From positions 5,924,873-5,988,872 of the forward strand of contig CM055064.1 in NCBI GenBank assembly GCA_029204045.2: DNA of 64,000 bases, read 5' to 3'. The translations under genes were made by a program, and so were the position numbers. Numbering within the stretch: position 1 is the stretch's first letter; each line of letters begins with the position of its first letter. This stretch comes from Tillandsia leiboldiana. Taxonomy: Eukaryota; Streptophyta; Magnoliopsida; Poales; Bromeliaceae. Shown piece by piece: positions 1 to 12,520 of this stretch. Under the pieces are notes generated by a model. The model saw only the letters and a list, made by a program, of their open reading frames with translations, was not told the origin of the DNA and made no database searches.

Positions 1-34
1 TATCCCCTAACCATGCAGAGATGCAAATGCCCTA

Positions 35-1536
35 CTAACATGTGCAGAAGGATGCAGCGGTATCGAAATGCTCAATTAAACTGACTGAAAATAAAGTCAT
101 ACCTGCGGCGATATGATCTGCTGTCGAGGTGCCCTCCACCAGAGCTGCGTATACCCGTCCACTGGGTGCTGCAGACCGTCGTCCCGTCTGTCCCGACGTC
201 GTACCCCACTCTGTCTGACGGTACATCGGAGGGGCCTCCGCTTCCTGAACAGGCAAGGGGGGTGCTACAGTAAGGGGTAGCACTGACAGAATGGCTCGGG
301 GACAAGCTGCTCGAAAATGTCCCAACTCTCCACAAAGGAAACACCGTCCCTGTCTCTGGTCACACTGCGACGGTGGGTGAGGGCCGCCACAGATGACACA
401 CCGCTCCTGTCGCTGCTGCCGATACTGCTGCTGAAACTGCTGTCGCTGCTGATACTGCGGCTGCTGCGGGGGCCCACCAGATCTCTGGCGCCTCTGAAAC
501 CCACGACCCTCAGGGTGGGGTCGGGGAAGTCTCGAAGGTGCCCGCCGACTCGTCTGTCCCTCATCAACCGGTGCTGGGCGCTTCGCCTCTGGAATCACTG
601 CAGGAGCTGGAGCCACCTCATCCATCACCGCCTCTCCGCACTCAACGTAAAGTGCCTGCTCCATAGATGCATCCAACGTCTGCAATCTGTGCGAACGGAC
701 GAGCTGATAAATCTCCCGGCGCAAACCCCGCTCAAACATATAAATCCGATGCGCCTCGTCCCTGGCTGAGTACGGCACACAGGCCAACAACTGGTTGAAG
801 TCTGCGATGTATTCATGCACGGGCCGATCTCCCTGACGGAGATTCTTCAGTCGCTCCTCTAACCTCTGCCTGACGCTCTCTGGGAAAAAGGCTCCAAGAA
901 ATAGACTGCGAAACTCCGCCCAAGAGAGAAGCTGCACCCCAGGCGGTCCAGCAGGTCGCACACGCCCCACGAAGCCTCGGCGTTGCTTTCCAAGAAGTGA
1001 GTGGCCAACAGGACTCGAAACCTCTCCTTAATAAATAAGCTCTCGAAATGGCGCTCCATGGCCGTGATCCAAGTCTCAGCCTCCCACGGCTCTACACTCA
1101 ATCCAGAAAAACGGGGTGGATCGAACTGGCGGAACCTCATCAATAGATCCACCACCTCACGCTGCTCTGTAGGGGTCAATTGTCCTGCCGTCCCGGACGG
1201 CTGCCCACAGGTAACCGGTGCAATAGGGGGTGCCTGAGCTGCCGATACAACTGGGGGTGCCACAGCTGGCGAAGAAGGTGCGGGGAAACTCTCAGGGGGT
1301 GCTACAGCTGACTGCGCCCTCTGCTCCATCATACGGATCATCCGGTCCACGGTCTCCTCCCGGCGCCGTGAAATCTCCTCCTGGCGCCGGAGAGTCCCTG
1401 TCAAATGGGCCATCTGAGCCCGAAGCTCCTGCACCTCACTCCGCTGACCCTGTGCTGACTCCTCCTGCTCAGGCTCAAGGGAGGAGGAAGGCTGAGAACG
1501 TGTCAGCATCCTACGTCGGGGAGGCATCGTACCCAC
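35..1536 (-). pseudogene. gag (capsid/nucleocapsid) of element Z and start of protease, frame-broken
   Basis: Translation starts at the ATG at 1536 (MGTMPPRRRM). It shows a coiled, Gln/Arg-rich N-terminal part and the retrotransposon gag domain (PPRFSGL, then ATHFLESNAEASW). Near position 970 the frame shifts: the rest of gag (FRSLFLGAFFPESV onward) continues in another frame from 970 to 35. At about 290-400 lie two CCHC zinc knuckles (CVICGGPHPPSQC and CFLCGELGHFRAAC). The frame then enters a protease-like region (GRVYAALVEG) whose Asp-Thr-Gly motif is damaged (FDTAAS). Gag would assemble the virus-like particle in the cytoplasm. The frameshift means no full-length product is expected without recoding, and I see no clear slippery site. 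Confidence 0.85.
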
Positions 1537-1809
1537 CTACAATCCACATGCAAACATCAGGACAGCACCAAACAACATACGACCCAATCCAGCGAAAGTC
1601 TAAGACATGTCATCCATTCCATAGCATTATGTTGTCTGCAGCCAACATAATCGCTTAGGAGAATAAACATGCCAATCACTCATCCCATCCCTTGGGAGAG
1701 GTATAAAACTCAATCAGGACTCTCGATAAAAGTCACGACTCTCACGTAGTCATCCTAATGTCCAACCACAAGCCTAGGGTTTCTAAGTCCACAATGACCT
1801 ACAACCTAG

Positions 1810-1821
1810 GCTCTGATACCA
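1810..1821 (-). other. Primer binding site (initiator Met-tRNA) of element Z
   Basis: On the minus strand this reads TGGTATCAGAGC, the complement of the 3' end of plant initiator tRNA-Met, about 7 nt downstream of the LTR end. It fixes the orientation of the element. Confidence 0.9.
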
Positions 1822-1828
1822 CTCTATC

Positions 1829-4800
1829 TGTTACGCCCCGGGGCCGAAACTGCGACCCGGGCTCGCCAACAGATCCGCCGCCCATACGGTGAACCCCGTA
1901 TAGACGAAGCGTCTACCTGCAAAAGAAAGATGCTATACTAAACAGATATCAGAGCTGGAAGTAACTGCTAAAAATAAAATATATACAACTCCAAGTCCTC
2001 ACCACAAGTACAAAAGTCGCTCAACTCTGAAATAAAAGTACAACTCTACACCTCACTACAAGGTCTCTCAACAAGTAACTCTCAAAATATAAAAAGGGTA
2101 CATCTACTCTCAGGACAACGACTGATAGGGATCTAGCTCGTGACTCCCTCACCTCGATCCGAAGAAGCAGCAACTGGAGCAGCAGAAACAGGAGCAGACG
2201 TCCCTCGGGAAAAAATACACCACGACGGGTGTGAGAACTACATCCCACAGTAGTTCTCAGTGGGTGCCGTCAACAAGACCAACGGTCTGCCCACTAAGTC
2301 TACTAGAGGCATAAGGTAATAAATGAAATACTGAAAGAAGAGCTGGAAAAGAATATCTCTACAGCTACTATGCCCCTATCTAGATGCTCAACAAGTGGAA
2401 CAGAAGGAAAACATGATGCATCTACTAACTCTCAGGTATAGCAACCCTCAAAACTATAATGACTGCCACATAGGGTCCAGTCAAACCTGCGCCCACCTAC
2501 TGCTGCACATCCTCAACATGACGGTCTACCGTAGGGTGTCCATGACTGCCACATCTGGGCCAGCCAGAGGGACGGCGTCGACAAGTCACGATAGAAGAAC
2601 TCAATCTCACGCCGGTTACAACAACCCGGTCTAAAGCTCAATCTCAACGCCGGTTACAACTACCCGGTCTAAAGCTCAATCTTAACGCCGGTTACAACAA
2701 CCCGGTCTCGCCTACTCCGGAGTGGCACTCGAGGGGAGCGACCCGCTCGAGTCCATAAGTAACCCATGTCCAACAGCTCTGTCATGCATCTCAGTCAATC
2801 AAGCAAAAGTCGACACTATGCTCAAAGTGGAGACTCACTCAATCCACAATGCAAAAACCCAGCCCCAACTGATGTATAACACTAATCGGTCAAACCGCCC
2901 ACAGTTCGCGGTTACCGAAATATTAACCCGAGTCGATAATCTGGTGCAATCCCACCCGACTCAACAATATAGCTATACTATCCCCCATCCCTGCTCTCTA
3001 ACCCGAGCAACAAGGAACACTCGACAGTCGGGACCGCTGTCAACCCAACGGCTCCCTAAAACAGGCATCACTGACAGGATAACTCCACAACAGAAACAAT
3101 AAAGGGTCCGGGAACCCCGGAAGACTAGAACCTACAACCCTAATCAAACAAGAACAGGCTCTAGGCATAGCCTCTCGTTGTTCTCGTCCCAAAGGAAAAA
3201 GGCAGACCTTGGAACCCAGACCACTCGAACCATCTCGGGTGGTTAAATTTATCGGAAAAAGGTGATATTTCTTATTGAAAGCCATTTGATCTGAAAGAAA
3301 TCCATATTTAATGATTTTTAGTTCTTTTTAGCAAAACAATTGAAAACAAGCTTTATATCCAAGCCTCGTAGAGCTAATGCCTTTGTCCAATCAAACAAGA
3401 ACAGACTCGGCGACTCCACGATGCTCGGAAGAAAACATTGGTTGACTAAAATCATATGTGTGTCCAAAAACAGTTCTGGGTTCAAGATCCTGCTATCACT
3501 GGTACAAAGCTGCCACTGACACAGTGGCGACAATAAAATAAGAAACCAAAACATCTCGGGACCGCCGTCTACCAAACGGCTCCTGCCACAGATGAACGAT
3601 CAACTATATCTACCAGACTCCACTCTGCTCCCAAGCACGAGTGCAAGAATGCATCCCACACTAAAAGAAACCCAACCACTCGGCCCACTACCTGGGCGAG
3701 TAAAACACTATGTCCAGGAAAGAAAAGAAGTGTGGATGTCTAAAGCAGAATAAACCTAGCCCAAGTTGGAGTTTTCTACTGGTCTGGTTACACATGCTGC
3801 ATATGACAAGGGTGCTAGGTCAAGTTCCAAGACGACAATAATTTACAGATAGTAGGAAACAAGAGATTGCGTGATCATCAGATAACGCTAGAATTATCAG
3901 CTATCACTTTCTAGCATCCTACACAGGAATATCACTATCATGCATGGTGCTACTATAGCAGATTTAATGCACATTCCATCATTCTTGGAGGCAGGGCCAC
4001 CCACATGAAGGTGCACAACTGTCCAGGGTTGTACAGCAAAGAAAGCCCAGAAACAGATTTACCAGCACAACCACCAAGCAACCAGTACACTAGCAGTGTT
4101 TAACGCATCCTGGGTACAAAATACCACACAAAGTTACATTAATTCCATAAAATTCCAAGTTCCACAAATCTGCTGTGAACAGCCCCCTTAAAGCGAAATT
4201 TTCACCTATAAAACAATCTCCAAAAATTCCAATAAAAATATGAAGGCGATCCTCGCGTCGATACCTTCGAAACGGATACCTGTACGTCCAAAACCGAGTT
4301 CGGTAGGTCAAGATATAAATTCGGCAAGGTGGTGCACTCAAACAATTTCTGCATCAAAAACTGTAGCACTGTACACAGGGAAACAGGGATTTTCACCTCC
4401 AAATAAATCTCTGAAAAATCCAAGAAAATACTAGCGAGTTCCTTGCGATCTGTAGATGAAAAAGTTGTATAAGCACGTTTCCGTCTGACGCTCGTGCGCG
4501 AAGATAACGCCAAAACACTCCGATGCTGCCCCAAAATTCCTCACAGAAAAAGGGTCACAATGGCACCTCGAGATCCGTGCCAAACACTCAGAACAGAAAA
4601 GCGCGATCAATAAGAAAGATGAAGCCTTACCTCTTAGGAGTAAGTCGGCGCAAGAATCACTAAAAAAGGAGGTCGGGATAACCCAGGGGGAATTTCACAC
4701 CGATCTGCGACGAAGAAGAACACCGAAGATGAGACGTCGCTCTGCGCCGTAAAATCTGGAACCTCGGGATGCGTGCCCCTAAAAATCCCAAAACTCTGCA

Positions 4801-5758
4801 GGAAGATCGAGCACTCGGAGGTCTACAACTTTCCTAAAGGGTGAAAGGGTTGGGGAGCTCGGGAAGGTGGAGAAAAACCGAGGTGAAGGCAGCTCGGGTT
4901 CAAAAATTAAGCCAACCAAACAAAACAATTGGAGAAATGCCATCCATGTCCCGGAATTTTCTCGGTGCGCCTGGAGCACGTACACCACCCACTCCTAAGG
5001 TGACACGTGGCGCCCCCAAAATGCGCGGGAGCCGCGGGTCAGCGCGCCCACGCCCGCCTGTCGGGCACGCATCCCGAGGCAACAACTCCGCGCCCCGTGA
5101 ACCGCGTGCAAACACCCATCCAATCACAAGTCGCCACGCGTCCACCCCCGGTCCACCGTGCACCCGCGCCACTGCGTGGACCGCGTGCACCAAGACCGGC
5201 CAATGCCAGCACGCCACGTGGCATGACCACGGTCCACCGTGCACCCCGCCAAGGTCCATGGACCGCGCCTGCTGCGCCGGCCAACCGGAGCGCGCCACGT
5301 GGCCCGCGCCCGGTGCACACCACCCGCGGTGGACCGCGCGCCTGTGCCGCCGCCAGCTGCCGCGCTCCGCCGCCGCCGGCGCCGCTCCGACCGCCGGAAC
5401 AGTAACCCTTGCCTCGAAAAACGTGTTTTCACATCCGGGCTCCGAAAAATTCAAGTAAATAGTCCATCTTGATCGTTTTCGCGCGCTGAATCCAAATCCG
5501 AAGTCCGATTGGCCAAATTCCACTTCTAAAATTTACCAAAAATTCCCGAAAAAGTAAACTTGATCCGTTTTTCATGCCGGGTCAAATCCTTGGTTCCAAT
5601 AAGCGCGCAAAACCCTCGATCACCCTAATGGGCTTCCAGAAAAGCAAACAAGCTCCAATTTCACCCGAAATTCAATTTTTGGGCCCGACACGTGCACAAA
5701 CACCTCCCGAAGACACTAATCCAACCATAACCCTTAAGCGGGGATTCGGGTCCTCACA
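1829..5758 (-). repeat. 5' LTR of element Z (about 3.93 kb)
   Basis: On the plus strand the block opens with tgttacgccccggggccg and closes with gattcgggtcctcaca; on the minus strand it therefore runs from TGTGAGGACCCG to a GGGCGTAACA end directly before the primer site. The part around 4980-5400 is very GC-rich and holds several CACGTGG boxes, as in the U3 of the other gypsy LTRs here. It encodes nothing I can support. The long open frames on both strands at 4841-5523 are low-complexity Pro/Arg/Ala products of base composition. Confidence 0.8.
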
Positions 5759-5811
5759 CTGTGCCTACCATCATCCCCTATGGTTCCTCTTCTCCCCTCC
5801 CTCTATTGCAG

Positions 5812-5852
5812 GGTGCTTCCGAGAGGTATGATGTCCATGGGAATGTGCTTCG
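5812..5852 (+). other. Exon-like 41-nt segment with strong splice signals
   Basis: A pyrimidine-rich tract ending in attgcag precedes 41 nt, which are followed by gtgagtac, an almost ideal donor. The 41 nt are open in at least one frame. The segment sits 54 bp from the end of LTR Z, so it could be a leftover exon of a host gene cut by that insertion. No neighbouring exon was recognised, so this could be chance. Confidence 0.3.
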
Positions 5853-5936
5853 GTGAGTACCCTCTTGCCTATATACTACATATACCCTCTACTCTCTGTG
5901 AACAGAGCTCTCTTCATTCTCATCCTCATCTCTACA

Positions 5937-7206
5937 TCTCTATACTATACTATATTCTCTGTGAATGGAGCCCTCTTTATTGTGAAGAAAGCCCTATTTA
6001 TTTTCATCACTATATCTCTGGAGGAATAGAATTCTACATCTGTGGTTTTCTATTTGTGGAGTCCTATTTGTGGAGCAACAAGAACTCTATTAGTGGGAAT
6101 AGTGAATTAACCTATTTGTGGAGGAATAAAAATTTTAAGGTTTTCTTTAAGCTTTGCTCTTTAAATTTTTGTGCTTAAAAAAATGGTTTCTTCTTACCTT
6201 CTGTTGTGCCCAAGTACTTGATGCAACCAATCTTCTTCTATGGTTTAAAAAAATATGTCGGCAGTACATGTGCGTGTGCAGCTAGCCCCTCCCCATTTTC
6301 ATAATTTAGTATATTGTCTGTTAATGGTTACCTGTTGCCTGTTGCCTTTACCTGTTGCCTTTACCTGTTGTCTGTTAATGTGGATGGTTACCTGTTGCCT
6401 TTACCTCATGGTTTTAATTAAATTGAGTTTGCTAAGTTGTGACTTTAAATTTTATTTGTGGCTTTGAATGATGTATACAATTTATAATTAAAATTTTCCT
6501 CTATGCTTCTTTGCTTTTTCATCCGCCTATATGAATCATGAGAGAAGATAAACCGGAATTCAATCTAAAAAAGTTTAAAATTACAGGTCATGATTCGGAG
6601 GAAGTGAAGGCAAGGCCGAAGTATTGTGCTCAGGTTTTCCGAATGTAAAGTGGATTCTATTGTTAATTTATAAGTTTAATTCCTTTTGTAAGTTTGTAAG
6701 TTTTCATATGTAAAGTAAATGTTACTGTACCTTTTAAATATAAAGTAGATTCCATTGTGAAGAATTACTTTGTGGAAATATTACTTTGTGTGAGGGATTA
6801 CTTTGTTTGATTAATTATTTTTGTGCTTTGAGTATTTATTTGTAAGTTCGTAAGTTTGTAAATTTTCAGATGTAAAGTGAATGTTACTGTAGTTCCCAAA
6901 TTTAAAGTAGTTTAATTGTGAAGAATTACGTTATGGAAGGATTATTTTGTGTGAGGAATTTTTTTGTATGAATGATTACTTTTATACTTTGACTATTTAT
7001 TTGTAAGTTTAGCTTCTGATTATTATGGTCCTTTCTACTTAGCTTGCTTATGTTCCTGTTTATTTACCTTACTTTTGTCCTATACCTGTGTTGGTGAATT
7101 GCATAGTTATTTTGTAGGTTATGTAATATTTATCGAAAAGTATGAAATGAAAAATAATATTTGTTGAAAAAATTATACCCGCGGCGCAGCGCGGGTACTT
7201 CACTAG
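5937..7206 (+). mobile_element. Non-autonomous Helitron (about 1.27 kb)
   Basis: The 3' end is diagnostic: a GC-rich hairpin (cccgcg-gcgcag-cgcggg at about 7178-7195), then tacttcactag ending at 7206, followed by host t. This is the CTRR terminus used by plant Helitrons. The 5' end is taken as TCTCTATACTATACTA at 5937, preceded by host a, giving the usual A/T insertion with no target duplication. The interior is AT-rich, contains a roughly 160-bp imperfect direct repeat (about 6690-7010), and has no Rep/helicase frame, so it depends on an autonomous partner. The 3' end is sure; the 5' end is less so. Confidence 0.75.
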
Positions 7207-7221
7207 TATATATATATAGTA

Positions 7222-7748
<527 letters not shown>

Positions 7749-7814
7749 TATATATATATATAAGTACTTGTGTGCTATTAGAAGTACGAGGTCTTCATAC
7801 TTCTAAGCCATTTT

Positions 7815-8300
7815 CTATAATTAAACTTTCGAATCGACAATCAACTCTGTTAGACTTGATCTAGAATATTTAAAAAATCTATAAAATAAATTTCATAATT
7901 TTTCGATACCATTTACCTAGTGGTTGAAGGTTTATAATCAATAATTTTAATAGTTGTGGTGAGCCGTTTGCAAGTTTAATTATGTACAAATATTCAAATT
8001 AATTACATAAAATTTTAATAGAAAAATTTTTATACTATATAAAACAATATCAATATTTTTGATCTAAAATTTTAATGGCATATCATTACATTTTGTGAAA
8101 TTTTTATTTTTATTTTCAGCCATTGATTTTGGATCCTTCCGATTACTAGGTAAATGATATCGAAAAATTATGAAATTTATTTTCTATGTACGTCAAATAC
8201 TTTAAATCAAATCTAACAAAGACGATATCGAAATATTATAAAATTTATTTTCTAAATACTTCAAATACTTTAAATCAAATCTAGCGGAGACGATCATCAA
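7815..8300. mobile_element. Fold-back MITE with a duplicated right arm
   Basis: The left arm (about 7827-7925, including aaataaatttcataattttt and accatttacctagt) is inverted in the right arm at about 8145-8220 (actaggtaaatgatatcg and attatgaaatttatttt). The right-arm outer part is repeated in tandem at 8222-8295 (aaatactttaaatcaaatct twice). No coding capacity. Confidence 0.6.
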
Positions 8301-8302
8301 TT

Positions 8303-8303
<1 letters not shown>

Positions 8304-8360
<57 letters not shown>

Positions 8361-8367
8361 TGTGTGT
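8304..8367. repeat. (GA)n-(TG)n microsatellite
   Basis: About 55 bp of GA dinucleotides followed by four TG units. Confidence 0.95.
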
Positions 8368-9103
8368 AAGAGAGAGACGTATATTTTGTGAATTTCAATT
8401 ATTAGATTAAAATTCTAATTTTTTTATTTTTTTTACTTTTTAGTTAGTAGAAGGACCGTCAATCTAATTTATTGTTCACCAGATCATAATCGGCTCATCA
8501 ATAAACAAGCCGAATACAAGCAAATTTTTCATCTCAATATTTTAGCGAGCTAGCTCGTGGCTCATTGACAGCCTTATTTGGGGAATGCCCTCGAGAGCAG
8601 TCTACAACTGAGTTTATTATAATAAGCCTTGGATGCAAGCTGACTAACTTAGTATTTGTGCTTTTGAATTTTTATTTTCGTAAACATCCAAAACTATCCA
8701 AGTAAATTCATGTGTCCCCTTGAAAACATTACTATTTACATGTTTATCTATGTTAGGGTATTTCTTACAGAGATAGAGATGCTTATTTAAAGAGAAGGGA
8801 AGAGGGAGAGAGACAAGGATGCAGACAATTTTGTACATCAATTGTGCATCTTGTAACACTATATTTCCGAGAGCACATATTACAGCTATTTGCATCATTT
8901 TTCAACAACAAACAACAAATAATCCAATATGATTTATCATTTAAGATTTTGTTTACTCTGCTATATGCTCTAGTATCAGTATCAGATGAAGTATTATGTA
9001 CCTAGTGATTTTAGAAGAAGAAATATAGTAAAATTCCCTTCAATATTTTTTTTTTTTTTTCTGCAATAGAAATGAAGAGAACAGTTTTTAGGCCCACGTT
9101 CTA
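8368..9103. other. AT-rich intergenic stretch, nothing recognised
   Basis: No splice-flanked open frame, repeat end or RNA gene could be supported. The minus-strand open frame at 8644-8898 is short, AT-rich and without a recognisable domain. Confidence 0.5.
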
Positions 9104-9296
9104 TATTGAATTTTTGAAATAAGCTTAGCTGGAAATATGAAGCAACTAGGCTTCAAACTCAAGTATCAACCACCAAACTCTTTACTATTTGTACTGGGGA
9201 CGGTCGATAAACGAATTGATGGTTGATATTCTAAGTTTTAAATTCGAAGCATGGTTAGCATGGTTGCTTCACATTTCTAAATAAGTTCAATTCTTA
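9104..9296. mobile_element. Fold-back MITE followed by an A-run
   Basis: The left arm (attgaatttttgaaataagc, tatgaagcaact, tatcaaccacca) is inverted in the right arm (ggttgatatt, ggttgcttcaca, taagttcaatt) around a loop of about 45 bp. An A17 run follows. No coding capacity. 9315-9772 beyond it is plain AT-rich DNA. Confidence 0.55.
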
Positions 9297-9772
9297 AAAA
9301 AAAAAAAAAAAAAAGAAGATATATAACGTGCTATCTTTCTCTCAAAATAATAATAATATTAATAATAATTACATACCACTTACTTTTTGTAAATTTCAAA
9401 ATTTCAACAAGTTGATCTTGAAAAAAATGATTATTCTTAGACTTTAACAAATATACAAATAGAGGTTCTATGATTGCCAATGATACTTAATGTGATCTCA
9501 AGATTTTCTTCTTAGATATTTTATGTCAACTGCTCCAAGAGTGGATTCAAAACCATGATAAAGCACAAAGAGGGAGATAGCGCAATCAGAAAATAAAAGT
9601 ACTAGCTGTCACCAAACATTTTGGTGCTTCTTCTACATGTCTTATTAGTTGTCAAAACCCTAATTTTCAGTGGAGAAAATTTTGGAGCCCATGACTGTCA
9701 TCATCCACACAAAACCACATCTTTAACTCAACCAATAATTGTGTCAGACTTCGTTTAGTAGGGTAGTAGTTC

Positions 9773-11133
9773 TCAAGGCCCAACCATTCCCTTCAAATTC
9801 TCTTTCCCTCCTTTGTCATCAATTGTCTCATCCAATTTTAACACTTGCTCGCCACTTGTCAACTCCTTGGCCCGCGCCGCCTCCGCCGCCCAGTCTGTTC
9901 TCATCAGCACCGCCGCGAGCACCGCCGCGCACGAAGCCTGCGCAGCTAGCAAGCCCATCCACAAGCCCACAAAGCCCAAGCCCATCCACAAGCCCACAAG
10001 CCCACTTCGTAGAATCCACCTAACTTGACATGGGCCCCCACATTCGCCTGCGCGCACCCTCTTAGAGCTCCACACAACGCAGTTTGCGGGCAGTTACGGA
10101 GCTCGCAAAGCCCAATTATAGGCGGCGCAATCGACACCAACTTCAGGACTGGGCCTCGGTTGGTGAACATGGGCCCCCACCAAGCTCTTGCCCATATATT
10201 GAATGCCATTCCCGCAATTCCGAGTCCGGCTCCAAACACGGCCCCAATCATCGAGGCCTTCCTCGCCTTCTTCGGCCGCCCGGCCCCGAGCTCCCGGGCC
10301 ACTCGGGTCGACACGCCGTAGCTCAAAGATGACGGGAAAACGTAGACCAAGGCGGTCATTTGCATTAGCACGCTGATGGCCGAGACGGTTTCTTGGGGGC
10401 CCGATAAGAGCCCACACAGGATGACCATGAGCTCATACCACCACCACTCCAAACACACTGAGATGCAGCTTGGTATGGCTAGTCTTATTATTGTCCCCCA
10501 TTCCCTAAAGCAATCAAAAGATAATGTACTAGTCCATGTCTCTTTGCATGCCTCACTTGAACAAGCATAGCAAAGTAGAAGCATTGTGAGGCTAAAATTG
10601 GCCACTACCACTCCCATTGCCACACCTTTAATACCAGTTTTGAGTACATTAGCCAAGTAGTGGTTCACTATAATGTGGACAAGTGAAGCTACAAAGGAGC
10701 AAAGAGCTATTGGGTTAGTGATATTTTGAGATCTTAAGTATATGCTAAAAGGATTCAGGACACATTGTAAGAAGACATCAGGGAGAGCATAGTGTAGGTA
10801 TATTTTGGCTAGAGAAGTTATTTTGGATTCTTGGTCTAAGAGGAAGAGAATTTTATCAACATTTAGCCAAAGAAAGGTTTCCTATGGAGTGTTAGAGTCA
10901 GAAAAGTCTGTTTTTTAGTCCCAAAAGCTTGGCCACAAATAGGCTCCATTTCCATTGCTAAGTTGAAGATAATTGAGTAGCCGGTGATGTTCGCGAAGCC
11001 GATCGAGAGTGCCCCCGCCGCAAGCTCTACATGCCCGAGATGGCCTAGAAAAAGCATGGACATGAGATTGCGAGCATAGCTAAGTTGTCCGGTGATGGTT
11101 GACGGCGCAGAGATTCGTTCAAGGACAAAAATC
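9773..11133 (-). pseudogene. MATE-family (DETOXIFICATION-type) transporter, broken copy
   Basis: MATE proteins are 12-helix antiporters that export organic cations, metabolites or hormones across the plasma membrane or tonoplast. On the minus strand, family landmarks occur in order: IEEIFVLERISAPSTITG, MSMLFLGHLG, SIGFANITGYS, MEPICGQAFG, LWLNVDKILFLL, YLRSQNIT, SVCLEWWWYE, SYGVSTRVARELGAG, PIIGLCELRNCPQTALCG and MRTDWAAEAARAKELT, with a stop at about 9773. The frame breaks at least twice. Near 10862 there is a frameshift plus an apparent loss of a dozen or so residues before LWLNVDK. At about 10000 there is another, inside a short duplicated GGGCTTGTGGATGGGCTTG stretch. A stop lies just before the N-terminal IIEEIF, and no start Met is found. 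No intron is needed to align the parts, as in the intronless MATE subgroup. A sequencing error could explain one break but hardly all. Confidence 0.85.
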
Positions 11134-11417
11134 TCTTCAATAATCTAAGTAATTGAAAGTAAGTGTTAAAGAGGAAATCCAATTTTCAAATGGAGAATGC
11201 ATATGAGACAGTTGCTTGCTCCTAAAAACTTAAACCATCAGAGAACGATTGTCTGAACATTTTATATTCAACAAAGTGCGAGTGCAAAATAACTATTACC
11301 TCATTGTGCATATTAGTTTTCTGATAATGAGCTTGGAGTAGCGAAAGCTCCTCCTTTTCTCCCACCAAGACAGTACTGTCTGAAAAATTTATCTTTCTTT
11401 TGCATTTAAATTTCACG

Positions 11418-12480
11418 AGTCTTACATTAGGTGGCCAAATTTTATCGACGGTTACCAATAGTGAATTGAATAGATAAATGTGTGGCAACAAAATTTGCCA
11501 CAATAATTACTTATTGTTATTGTGGCCAAAATTTATTATTGGCCGCAAATAGTGCATCGAATTAGTGACGATCATTAAAACACCCCTACCGTAGGTATAC
11601 GAAAATTCTGATTAAGATTACTAGTGAAGACAAGTTGAAAATAGCCACGAAAATCTTAATAAATATGTGGCCATACAAATTCGCCATAGTTAATTATGAT
11701 TATTTTAGTGTCCCAACGTTATCGATGGTGACAAATGGTGAATTGAAAAGTAAATATGTGGCGATAATATTTGTAACAATTATTTCTTACTATTATTGTG
11801 GCCAAAATCTAGTAATGGCCGCAAATACTGCATCGATTTAGTGACGATCATTAAAACACCGCTACCATAGGTATACGAAAATTCTGATTAAGATTAATAG
11901 TGAAGACAAGTTGAAAATAGCCACAAAAATCTTAATAAATGTGTGGCCATACAAATTCGCCACAGTTAATTATTATTACTTTAGTGCCCAACATTATCGA
12001 TGGTGACAAATAGTGAATTGAAAAGTAAATATGTGGCGATAATATTTGTCATAATTATTTCTTACTATTATTGTGGCCAAAATCTAGTGATGGCCGCAAA
12101 TACTGCATCGAATTAGTGACGATCATTAAAACACCCCTACCGTAGGTATACGAAAATTCTGATTAAGATTAATAGTGAAGACAAGTTGAAAATAGCCACG
12201 AAAATCTTAATAAATATGTGGCCATATAAATTCACCACAGTTAATTATTATTATTTTAGTGGCCCAACGTTATCGATGGTGACAAATGGTGAATTAAAAA
12301 GTAAATATGTGGCGATAATATTTGTCACAATTATTTCTTACTATTATTGTGGCCAAAATCTAGTAATGGCCGCAAATACTGCATCGAATTAGCGTCGCTC
12401 ATTACTAAATTCCTACGGTATGTATATGAAAATTTGAGTTAAGATTAATAGTGAGGAAACATTGAAAATAGCCACAAAAA
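11418..12480. repeat. Tandem array, unit about 275 bp, nearly four copies
   Basis: The phrase gttgaaaatagccac recurs at 11634, 11910 and 12185 and, altered, at 12461, so the period is 275-276 bp. A partial unit precedes it from about 11418. Each unit carries gtggcc/gcgataatattt, tggccgcaaata and ggtatacgaaaattctgatt. The repeated short open frames of about 68 codons at 11635 and 12186 are just the repeat read twice, not genes. The array runs up to a CACTA-like end, so it is probably the subterminal region of such a transposon. Confidence 0.85.
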
Positions 12481-12520
12481 AGTTAATATAGTAGAGTTCA
12501 TTAATTCGCTACAAAATATT

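Larger units (their letters stand above)
1..5758 (-). mobile_element. Ty3/gypsy retrotransposon Z (Tekay/Del-like), 5' part; pol lies beyond the left window edge
   Basis: Read on the minus strand the order is 5' LTR (5758 down to 1829), an initiator-Met tRNA primer site, gag, and then the beginning of the aspartic protease region, which runs off the window at position 1. The LTR end has the TG...CA form. Its sequence resembles solo LTR E at 41780-45028, notably at the end next to the primer site, so the two belong to one subfamily. Gag is frame-broken, so this copy is not autonomous as it stands. The 5-bp duplication cannot be tested because the 3' LTR is outside the window; the candidate flank is ctgtg at 5759-5763. 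Clade placement rests on gag and LTR similarity to element A and is an inference. Confidence 0.85.

Noticed and set aside
4841..5523. Long open frames on both strands (up to 207 codons)
   Set aside because: They lie in the GC-rich U3 of LTR Z. All six frames are open because of base composition, and the products are Pro/Arg/Ala/His-rich with no domain.
11635..12392. Two nearly identical 68-codon frames
   Set aside because: They are the same 275-bp tandem repeat read twice; no start context or domain.
11418..12480. CRISPR-like array
   Set aside because: Repeat unit is 275 bp with no short constant repeat and unique spacers, and the DNA is eukaryotic.
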